A stretch of 24,768 nucleotides of DNA, from NCBI GenBank assembly GCA_964416175.1, contig CAYQDF010000043.1, positions 1 to 24,768 on the forward strand. The letters are read 5' to 3'. A program made the translations under genes and the position numbers. The number at the start of each line of letters is the position of its first letter. Within the stretch, counting starts at the first letter, position 1. The stretch is from CAYQDF01 sp964416175. Its GTDB lineage: Bacteria; Chloroflexota; Anaerolineae; Anaerolineales; UBA4823. The notes beneath the pieces were generated by a model, which was given only the letters and a program-made list of their open reading frames with translations, made no database searches and had not been told where the DNA came from. Positions 6,768 through 13,172 of this stretch are shown here, piece after piece.

Positions 6768-8525
6768 TTAAGGCACAGGTTCGATCACCGTCAAGGAGGT
6801 AGGATCCTCGAGAGCGACTTTGGGTTTATCCGTCACCCATCCGGTGAACCGGTCCGTGCGGTATGCCTGGGTCGCCTGGGCGTAGAACGGGATGATGTAC
6901 ACAACATCCTCGTGCAGGATCTCCTGCATGCGCCAGATGATGTCCCGGCGCTCTTCGGGGTCCAGGGCGGTCGCCTGCTGTTCGAACAGTTCGTCGAATT
7001 CCGGGTTCGAATAGCCGGTCTCGCTATTGCCGGTGGGGATCTCACTGGTCAGGTGCACGCTGAGCAGGAATGCCGGGTCCGGATCGGATCCCCATCCCCA
7101 GATGAGGATATCGTAATCAAAAGTCGGGCAGCAGATCGAGGTGAGGGCGTCCGGATCGAGCGCCTGCGGTTCCAATTGCACGCCGATCTGGCTCCAGGTC
7201 TCGTTCAGCAGCTCGGCGATCCGCGGGGCGGTCGTCGAGTCGCTCGGCCAGTTCAGCCGAAAAACGAGCGGGTTGGTCCCATCCGGCATCTCCCGAACAC
7301 CGTCCCCATCGCTGTCTGCGTAGCCGGCGTCGTCGAGGATCCGGTTCGCTTCCCCGATGTCGAACGGGTAATCCTGGATGGAATCGTTGTACCAGAGGCC
7401 CAGGCCGTCCGGGATGAGAGTCAATCCGGGCGTACCGAGACCCAGGAGGACGACGTCAATGATTTTCTGTTTATCGGTGGCATGGGCCAGGGCAAGGCGC
7501 ACATTCCGGTCCCGCAGAGCTGGATGACCCGAACACACGCCATCCTCGGGCGGGCAGTTTTCCGGGGAGACCTGGTTGATGATGATATCCGTCACTTCGG
7601 GCGCGAACGGCGCCCCGACCACCAGCTCGACGTTCTCAGCGTCCCTCAGCGTCGGGACAGCCGTGTTGGGCATCTCCGTGATCATATCCACCTGCCCGGT
7701 GACGATCGCCTGGACCAGTGCATCCTGGTTGTCGAAGGTCTGGAAAACCACCTCGTCGATCTTCGGGGGATTTAATGGATGGTCCTTCACAGCTGCCAGG
7801 TGTACGAATTCTCCCTGTTGGTACTCGACCATCTTGAACGGTCCGGAGCCGATCATTTCCAGGTTCTCAAATTCCACGGCCCCGGTGGGTGTGTCGTACT
7901 GCTCCCAGATGTGCCGGGGCAGGATGTACAGGAAAATCAGCTGGCTCTCCATGTTGGGGATCGGTTCGCTGAGGGTGATGACCACCGTCTCATCGTCAGG
8001 GGCTTCAACGTTTTCGAAGTACTCCGTGTACACGTTGAGAAACGGAAAATCCTCGTGCCCCTGGTAAAAGAGATAGGAAAACACGACGTCCTGGGCGGTG
8101 AGCGGCGTCCCATCGTGGAACGTGAATCCCGGGCGGAGGGTGAATGTCCAGACCATCCCATCTTCCGAGACTTCGGCGGTCTCCGCCAGACTCAAGGTGT
8201 ATGTGCCATCGAGCTGCAGGTCGTACATGCTGTCGTAGACCAGCTCAAAGAGCGTGTACGCCTCAGCGAGTACGGAAGTCCCCGGGTTGAGGGTATCCGG
8301 GCTTCCACCCCAGCCGATCCGCAAGACGGCCCGCTCGACAGGTGCTTCTGTGGGCGCCTGCGTGCCCTCAACCGGCGGAGCGGTATCTTCCACCTCCGGG
8401 GGGGCCGTGGCAATTGGAGGTGCCTGGGTCCCGGGAGCGGCTGCCGGAGCGCATGCGGTGAATAGAAGCGCTGCCAGCAGGAAAATGGACAACGCCTTCA
8501 GGTTGGGTCTCAGGCTGATATTCAT
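6768..8525 (-). CDS. ABC transporter substrate-binding lipoprotein, family 5 (peptide-binding type)
   Basis: The 585-residue protein begins with a lipoprotein signal: a short basic segment, the hydrophobic SIFLLAALL, and the lipobox LFTAC with Cys near residue 25. A Pro/Thr/Ala-rich linker to about residue 65 tethers the domain. The mature part has features of the SBP_bac_5 family (DppA/OppA): SPDTLNPG, YDSMYDL, VWTFTLRPGFTFHDGTPLTAQDVVFSY, GSGPFKM, and RNVRLALAHATDKQKI. A DSDGDGVRE loop near residue 395 looks like a Ca-binding EF-hand-type loop seen in other family 5 binding proteins. AGGAGAGAG precedes the ATG. It is the first gene of the transporter cluster, 196 nt upstream of the permeases. 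The ligand is probably a peptide but is not proven. Confidence 0.95.
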   Translation of the reverse strand: MNISLRPNLKALSIFLLAALLFTACAPAAAPGTQAPPIATAPPEVEDTAPPVEGTQAPTEAPVERAVLRIGWGGSPDTLNPGTSVLAEAYTLFELVYDSMYDLQLDGTYTLSLAETAEVSEDGMVWTFTLRPGFTFHDGTPLTAQDVVFSYLFYQGHEDFPFLNVYTEYFENVEAPDDETVVITLSEPIPNMESQLIFLYILPRHIWEQYDTPTGAVEFENLEMIGSGPFKMVEYQQGEFVHLAAVKDHPLNPPKIDEVVFQTFDNQDALVQAIVTGQVDMITEMPNTAVPTLRDAENVELVVGAPFAPEVTDIIINQVSPENCPPEDGVCSGHPALRDRNVRLALAHATDKQKIIDVVLLGLGTPGLTLIPDGLGLWYNDSIQDYPFDIGEANRILDDAGYADSDGDGVREMPDGTNPLVFRLNWPSDSTTAPRIAELLNETWSQIGVQLEPQALDPDALTSICCPTFDYDILIWGWGSDPDPAFLLSVHLTSEIPTGNSETGYSNPEFDELFEQQATALDPEERRDIIWRMQEILHEDVVYIIPFYAQATQAYRTDRFTGWVTDKPKVALEDPTSLTVIEPVP

Positions 8526-8755
8526 CTTCTCTCTCCTTTTGGATTATTTGGGGTTCATCGGCTTGCTTTCGGCGGGAACTGGTTGGGACAAACAAAGTAT
8601 ACATGAAAATCCCGGAGAATATACAGATATTTGCGCACAAAGCTTCGCCTTTCAAACCGCACTCAGGCAGCACGGTTTGCCCTGCGGCAGGGGATCGCCC
8701 ACATGCGCTATACGGTCGAAGAAGAAAATGACTGACCCAGCCAGCTCCAGCGGAC
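8526..8755. other. Intergenic region upstream of the binding-protein gene
   Basis: These 230 nt separate the GT2-like gene from the ABC cluster. On the minus strand AT-rich TATATT and TATACT hexamers near 8628 and 8600 are possible -10 boxes for the transporter operon, but I found no convincing -35 at the right spacing. No hairpin terminator with a T-run was seen behind the GT2-like gene. Confidence 0.4.
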
Positions 8756-9775
8756 CTACTGCTCCCCGCTCCTCCGCCTTCGCGCCCCGCCGGCAAAGGA
8801 TGACAGGAGCTTTTCGATCTTCTCGCGAGCCTCCTGATTAACAGCCGGCTCGTTGATCACGGATTCGACGATAAAAGCCGGCCAACCTCGGGAGAACTCC
8901 ACAGTCCGCTGCAAATATTTCCCCAGCAAACCCGTTCCAATGAGCTGGGCAGCAACCGCGAGGAACAAGGCTGCCCACACAAGGCCCGCCTCGATATGCG
9001 TGGTGGGTTTCAATAGTAATATGCCAAGAATTCCAAGCATGGCGATCAGGCTGGTGGCCGCCGCAGTGAAGGCAATCCTGCCCGCCAGCCTGACTGGCCA
9101 GTGCGACAATCCATACTGCCCGGCTGACCATTCAGCGAGGGTCTCACGCCACGAGACCGGAGCGGTTGTTCCTCCAAAGGCGGACGCCGGTAAGGTCAAA
9201 ACCGCAGATTTGAAAGCGGCCCAGGCGAGAATCGCCTGGAAAGGTATGGCGGTTGCTCCAGCGCGCAAGATCAGATCGGCTGCCTGGCGGTCGATCAGAA
9301 ACGGGGTCCCCGGCGTCGGTCGAAGGTCCTTGAATAATAAATTTTGGACAGTTCGCTTCAGGCGCTCACGCAGCTGGCGTTGTGAACCGCGGCGTGTATC
9401 CCCCGCTTGATAAACAGTAGTGACAACTCTCACGCCTGACTCCCAGAGGGATACCATTTCCGGGAGGAAATCGGTTGCAAACCCTGGAAAAGCCTCGAGA
9501 AAAACCGCGCAGTCCCCCGACGAATAGGTGATCCCTGCCTGCAAAGCTCCCGAGCGGCCAAAATTCCGGGTGAGCCTGACCACCCGAACCCTGCGATCGC
9601 TGCTGGCGAAGTCTCGAAGGACCGCGTAGGATCCGTCCAGTGAGCCGTTGTCCACGTAAATGAACTCAAAATTATGCCGGGTTAATCCAGAAGCCGCCTT
9701 CTCCAGCTGTTTCGCCAGCTCCTTAAGGGAGCTTTCTTGATTATGTACCGCAAGAATAATCGAGATAGAAGCCAC
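8756..9775 (-). CDS. Glycosyltransferase family 2-like membrane protein with degenerate active-site motif (ArnC/GtrB/DPM1-like)
   Basis: The 339-residue protein has the GT2 nucleotide-binding start SIILAVHNQESSLKEL, then EFIYVDNGSLDGSYAVL, VRVVRLTRNFGRSGALQAGI, and near residues 230-290 two C-terminal membrane helices followed by GKYLQRTVEFSRGWPAFIVES. This is the architecture of polyprenyl-phosphate glycosyltransferases such as GtrB and ArnC. However, where those have the metal-binding DAD(L)QDPPE motif, this one has FLEAFPGFATDFLPEM, so the DXD Asp residues are missing. It may be inactive, use another mechanism, or have an altered role. The start is a GTG at 9773-9775 with GGGAG 7 nt upstream. 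It is monocistronic or first in a minus-strand unit; the start region shows a possible SD-masking hairpin. Confidence 0.85.
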   Translation of the reverse strand: MASISIILAVHNQESSLKELAKQLEKAASGLTRHNFEFIYVDNGSLDGSYAVLRDFASSDRRVRVVRLTRNFGRSGALQAGITYSSGDCAVFLEAFPGFATDFLPEMVSLWESGVRVVTTVYQAGDTRRGSQRQLRERLKRTVQNLLFKDLRPTPGTPFLIDRQAADLILRAGATAIPFQAILAWAAFKSAVLTLPASAFGGTTAPVSWRETLAEWSAGQYGLSHWPVRLAGRIAFTAAATSLIAMLGILGILLLKPTTHIEAGLVWAALFLAVAAQLIGTGLLGKYLQRTVEFSRGWPAFIVESVINEPAVNQEAREKIEKLLSSFAGGARRRRSGEQ

Positions 9776-10096
9776 CGATGATCTCCCGCCCTTCTTTAAA
9801 AATCGACGTGTGTAAAGGGAAAAGCTGCTTGATAGCCCTTTAGTACTAACGAAGAACTTACTGTCTTAAGCTATAAACGGGAGATTCTTGCGTTTGTTAC
9901 TTAAATTTATAACTATTTTATTACCAATTCGTCGCTAGAGGTTTTTCTCGTTAAGTCCTTGAGCTATCCCACCCCCCTGAACCTGCCGCCAGGCCTGCGC
10001 TTCATCGACAGTTGGGTATAATGGGAGTGCAGCAAGCATGATTTGAAAGGCCCACCGCGCCGCCATCCAATGGCGAAGGTCCAGGCATAGGAAACG
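9776..10096. other. AT-rich divergent intergenic region between the GT2-like gene and yjbQ
   Basis: This 321-nt stretch is clearly more AT-rich than its surroundings and separates divergent genes, so it should hold both promoters. It contains an 8-nt inverted repeat (9781-9788 with 9878-9885) involving the GT2-like gene's ribosome-binding site, and a TATAAT box at 10017-10022 facing yjbQ. No coding frame with convincing content was seen. Confidence 0.6.
10017..10022 (+). promoter_or_regulatory. Candidate -10 box of the yjbQ promoter
   Basis: A perfect TATAAT lies 74 nt before the yjbQ ATG in a GTTGGGTATAATGGG context. There is no good -35 match 16-18 nt upstream (CCTGCG region), so the box is supported by consensus and position only. 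It would serve yjbQ and possibly the peroxiredoxin, glutaredoxin and dehydrogenase genes. Confidence 0.45.
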
Positions 10097-10516
10097 ATGA
10101 AGAGCTACCGCGAAGAACTCTGGTTCAATATCCCTGGAAGGCGTGGGTTTCTCAACATCACGCCCCAGGTTGAGGAAATCCTCCGACGGAGCGGCATCCG
10201 GGAAGGGCTGATGCTGGTGAATGCCATGCACATCACAGCCAGTGTTTTCATCAACGATGACGAACGCGGCCTCCACCAGGACTACGACCACTGGCTGGAG
10301 AAGCTTGCACCACACGCACCCGTCGATCAATACCGCCACAATGATACTGGTGAAGACAATGCGGACGCCCACCTCAAACGCCAGATCATGGGGCGGGAAG
10401 TGGTAGTCGCGGTGACAGATGGGCGTCTGGATTTCGGCCCCTGGGAGCAGATCTTCTACGGGGAATTCGACGGCCGGCGCAGAAAGCGGGTGCTCGTCAA
10501 GATCATCGGAGAATAA
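10097..10516 (+). CDS. yjbQ: YjbQ family protein (UPF0047, secondary thiamine-phosphate synthase enzyme family)
   Basis: The 139-residue protein matches the YjbQ/UPF0047 family over its full length. Recognisable features are the N-terminal FNIPGRRGFLNITPQVEEIL, the MHITASVFINDDE motif with its conserved His, YRHNDTGEDNADAHLKRQIMG with the DNADAH metal/phosphate-site cluster, and the C-terminal GRLDFGPWEQIFYGEFDGRR. E. coli YjbQ has weak thiamine phosphate synthase activity in genetic tests, but its physiological reaction is not settled. It is cytoplasmic with no membrane segment. AGGAAACG precedes the ATG. It sits 19 nt upstream of the peroxiredoxin gene on the same strand, suggesting co-transcription. 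Confidence 0.95.
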   Translation: MKSYREELWFNIPGRRGFLNITPQVEEILRRSGIREGLMLVNAMHITASVFINDDERGLHQDYDHWLEKLAPHAPVDQYRHNDTGEDNADAHLKRQIMGREVVVAVTDGRLDFGPWEQIFYGEFDGRRRKRVLVKIIGE

Positions 10517-10535
10517 CCGTCCACGGAGTCGAGAC

Positions 10536-11237
10536 ATGAATACCCCTCATCAAGATCGGATCGCTGAACTGGAGCGACGATTTACAGCTCTTGAAACCAG
10601 TCTGAAAGATTCTCCGGAGAAGGAAGCGCTTTCCATCCTGCACGCCCTCCTCCGGGAATTCCGCCGGGAATACCTTGAGATAGCCCCCCGCCAGCAGGAA
10701 TCCGGTATGCGATCGCTGGAATCCATCGCGAACCTGTATAAGTCCGCCCCGGCGATGCAGGGCGAAGCGGAAAACACCGGACTCCCCGTTGGAACACTTG
10801 CGCCAGACTTCACTCTGCCAGATGCAGAAGGAAACCGGGTCTCCCTCAGAGATTTTCGCGGCAAAAACGTGGTGCTCGTATTCTATCCTCTCGACTGGAG
10901 CCCCGCATGCAGCGACCAGCTCAGCCTTTACCAGGCCGAACTCGAAGAGTTCAAGAAATACGACGCAGTGGTGATCGGCATCTCCGTGGACAGCCTGTAC
11001 AGTCACGGCGCATGGGCCGCGGTCCGCGGGATTACTTTCCCCCTCCTGGCGGATTTCAACCCGAGAGGAGCGGTCGCCGAAAAATTCAGGGTGATCCGTT
11101 CGAAAGATGGCTTCTCTGAACGCGCGCTCTACATCCTCGATCGGGAGGGAATCATCCGCTACAGCCATGTGTCCCCGCAGCTCCACCATATCCCCGACAT
11201 CTACGAACTGCTCGATCAACTCAAAGGACTGAACTGA
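10536..11237 (+). CDS. Peroxiredoxin (AhpC/TSA family, 1-Cys type) with N-terminal helical extension
   Basis: The 233-residue protein has a thioredoxin-fold peroxiredoxin domain from about residue 83 to the end: LPVGTLAPDFTLPDAEGNRVSLRDFRGK, the active-site segment VFYPLDWSPACS with peroxidatic Cys125, GISVDS, and ERALYILDREG with the conserved Arg196. Cys125 is the only cysteine, so it is a 1-Cys enzyme that needs an external thiol partner; the canonical TxxC is SxxC here. The first 80 residues are a charged, heptad-like helical extension (AELERRFTALETSLKD...) absent from ordinary AhpE/BCP proteins. The start ATG at 10536 has GGAG 7 nt upstream. The frame is open further upstream but only as a shadow of yjbQ. 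The next gene encodes a glutaredoxin-like protein, a likely reductant. Confidence 0.92.
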   Translation: MNTPHQDRIAELERRFTALETSLKDSPEKEALSILHALLREFRREYLEIAPRQQESGMRSLESIANLYKSAPAMQGEAENTGLPVGTLAPDFTLPDAEGNRVSLRDFRGKNVVLVFYPLDWSPACSDQLSLYQAELEEFKKYDAVVIGISVDSLYSHGAWAAVRGITFPLLADFNPRGAVAEKFRVIRSKDGFSERALYILDREGIIRYSHVSPQLHHIPDIYELLDQLKGLN

Positions 11238-11255
11238 ACTGGCGGAGGATTGCGC

Positions 11256-11531
11256 TTGTCGTCTCAAGATGCCCCTCAGCCAGGAATCAATGTCGTCGTC
11301 TATGGAACACGCTGGTGCGCCGCCACTCAGCTGGTCCGCAGGTATCTCGACCGCTACAATGTCTCCCACACTTTCCGAGATCTGGACCGCGATGTAGAAG
11401 CCGCCAACCAGGTCCGGTGGTGGACGGGGGGTTTTCTCAGCCACCCGGTCCTTCAAATAGGAGAGGAGATCCTCGTCGAGCCGCTGTCGAACGAGATCAA
11501 TGCTGCCCTCTCCCGCCATGGATTCGTCTGA
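11256..11531 (+). CDS. Glutaredoxin-like protein, monothiol CAAT active site
   Basis: The 91-residue product has a small glutaredoxin fold: a beta strand NVVVYGTRWC, the active site CAAT at 21-24 (single Cys, so monothiol type), helix TQLVRRYLDRYNV, a second strand, then SHPVLQIGEE holding the cis-Pro position and the terminal helix. Two TTG codons could start it. I chose the one at 11256 because GGAGGA at 11244-11249 lies 6 nt before it, whereas it would nearly touch the TTG at 11250. It lies 18 nt after the single-Cys peroxiredoxin gene, with the same direction, and could recycle it, much as mycoredoxin-1 serves AhpE in mycobacteria. The partner role is inferred from context. Confidence 0.85.
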   Translation: MSSQDAPQPGINVVVYGTRWCAATQLVRRYLDRYNVSHTFRDLDRDVEAANQVRWWTGGFLSHPVLQIGEEILVEPLSNEINAALSRHGFV

Positions 11532-11581
11532 TCAACCCCGCTGGAAATCCCTGACGCACATCCCCACAAGGAGCAGTTCTC

Positions 11582-13111
11582 ATGAATCCAATCCTCGCAA
11601 AATTGAACATCAAAGAAATCAACCCGGGCGCATGCAGCGGCTCCGACCGCTGGATCGCCGATCCTTTCGGTAAAGAGCTGGTCTCATACAACCCCACCAC
11701 CGCAGAACCGCTGGCAAGAATCGTCCAGGCCTCGCCGGGGACGTATGAGAAAATCGTTGAAGATGCACACCAGGCATTCCTCACCTGGCGGAGCACCCCG
11801 GCGCCGAAACGCGGCCTGGTCGTGAGAGACCTGGGAGAAGCCCTGCGAGAGGCTCAGGAGCCCCTCGGCGAACTCGTTTCCCTGGAAATGGGGAAGATCC
11901 GGGTCGAAGGCCAGGGCGAAGTCCAGGAGATGATCGACATCTGCGATTTCGCCGTGGGGCTGTCCCGCCAGCTGTACGGCCTGACCATGCAGTCTGAGCG
12001 ACCCAGCCACCGGATGTTCGAGCAGTGGCATCCCCTCGGAGTGGTCGGGGTGATCACCGCTTTTAACTTCCCCACGGCGGTGTGGTCCTGGAATGCAGCC
12101 ATCGCCGCCGTCTGCGGCGACCCGGTGCTCTGGAAACCTTCCTCGCTGACCCCGCTCTGCGCCGTCGCCGTGCAGCACCTCACCAATCGGGTCATGGCAG
12201 ATCACGGGCTGAGCGGCATCTTCAACCTGGTGATCGGCAGCGGACGGGATGTCGGCGATCTGCTGCTGGCTGACCGGCGCGTCCCCCTGATTTCGTTTAC
12301 CGGATCGACCAAAGTGGGCCGCCATGTCTCACGGACGGTGGCGGAGCGCTTCGGGCGCACGATCCTTGAATTGGGCGGCAACAACGCCATCATCGTCACC
12401 GAAGAAGCCGACCTCCAGCTGGCTGTGCGCGCCATCCTGTTCGGCGCGGTCGGGACAGCAGGGCAGCGCTGCACCACCACCAGGCGCATCCTCATGCAGC
12501 GGTCCATCGCTGGCCAGCTCACCGCCAGCCTGGTCGCGGCCTACCGCCAGGTGCTCAACCGGCTGGGGGACCCCCTCGATCCCGCGACCCTCATGGGACC
12601 GCTGGTGGACGGTTCTGCAATGGAGGAAATGTTCGATGCGCTGGACCGCGCCCGGGCTGATGGTGGAGAAATCCTCATCGGCGGAGTCATGCGCCCCGAC
12701 CTGGGCCCGAACTTCGTCGAGCCCGCCATCGTCAAAATGCCTGCCCAGACAGAGATCGTCAAACAGGAAACTTTCGCGCCAATCCTCTACCTGATGGAGT
12801 ACGACGGGCTCGAAGAGGCAATCCGCATTCACAACGACGTGCCGCAGGGTCTCTCCAGCGCCATCTTCACAGACAGTCTCCGGAAAGCGGAGATGTTCCT
12901 GTCTGTGAACGGGTCAGACTGCGGGATTGCCAACGTGAACATCGGCACGTCTGGGGCGGAGATCGGCGGGGCGTTTGGCGGTGAAAAGGAGACCGGAGGG
13001 GGGCGCGAATCCGGATCAGACGCCTGGAAGGCTTACATGCGCCGCCAGACCAACACGGTCAACTTTTCCAAGGATCTTCCGCTCGCACAGGGGATCAAAT
13101 TCGGGGAATAA
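11582..13111 (+). CDS. Aldehyde dehydrogenase family protein, ALDH7 type (alpha-aminoadipate semialdehyde dehydrogenase-like)
   Basis: The 509-residue enzyme has the full set of ALDH motifs: TAFNFPTAVWSWN with Asn162, WKPSSLTPL, FTGSTKVGR (NAD-binding), ELGGNNAII with Glu263 as general base, and GTAGQRCTTTRR with the catalytic Cys297. The C-terminal part GAFGGEKETGGGRESGSDAWKAY is typical of the antiquitin (ALDH7) group, which oxidises alpha-aminoadipate semialdehyde in lysine catabolism with NAD. A related role with another semialdehyde is possible. AAGGAG lies 8 nt before the ATG. It follows the redox pair by 50 nt and is closed by a strong hairpin. No lysine-pathway gene is near, so the physiological substrate is open. 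Confidence 0.93.
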   Translation: MNPILAKLNIKEINPGACSGSDRWIADPFGKELVSYNPTTAEPLARIVQASPGTYEKIVEDAHQAFLTWRSTPAPKRGLVVRDLGEALREAQEPLGELVSLEMGKIRVEGQGEVQEMIDICDFAVGLSRQLYGLTMQSERPSHRMFEQWHPLGVVGVITAFNFPTAVWSWNAAIAAVCGDPVLWKPSSLTPLCAVAVQHLTNRVMADHGLSGIFNLVIGSGRDVGDLLLADRRVPLISFTGSTKVGRHVSRTVAERFGRTILELGGNNAIIVTEEADLQLAVRAILFGAVGTAGQRCTTTRRILMQRSIAGQLTASLVAAYRQVLNRLGDPLDPATLMGPLVDGSAMEEMFDALDRARADGGEILIGGVMRPDLGPNFVEPAIVKMPAQTEIVKQETFAPILYLMEYDGLEEAIRIHNDVPQGLSSAIFTDSLRKAEMFLSVNGSDCGIANVNIGTSGAEIGGAFGGEKETGGGRESGSDAWKAYMRRQTNTVNFSKDLPLAQGIKFGE

Positions 13112-13116
13112 CATCA

Positions 13117-13149
13117 CGCCCCGAAGGTCATCCATGCACCTTCGGGGCG
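13117..13149. terminator. Strong hairpin between convergent genes, without U-tract
   Basis: CGCCCCGAAGGT (13117-13128) and ACCTTCGGGGCG (13138-13149) form a perfect 12-bp GC-rich stem with a 9-nt loop. It begins 5 nt after the dehydrogenase stop and lies just past the stop of the convergent sigma-partner gene, so it probably ends transcription from both sides. Neither strand shows a run of T immediately after the stem. Confidence 0.7.
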
Positions 13150-13172
13150 CCAAGTTAATTAAGGAATCTTCA

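Noticed and set aside
6684..7775. Plus-strand open frame of 363 codons
   Set aside because: Antisense to the binding-protein gene.
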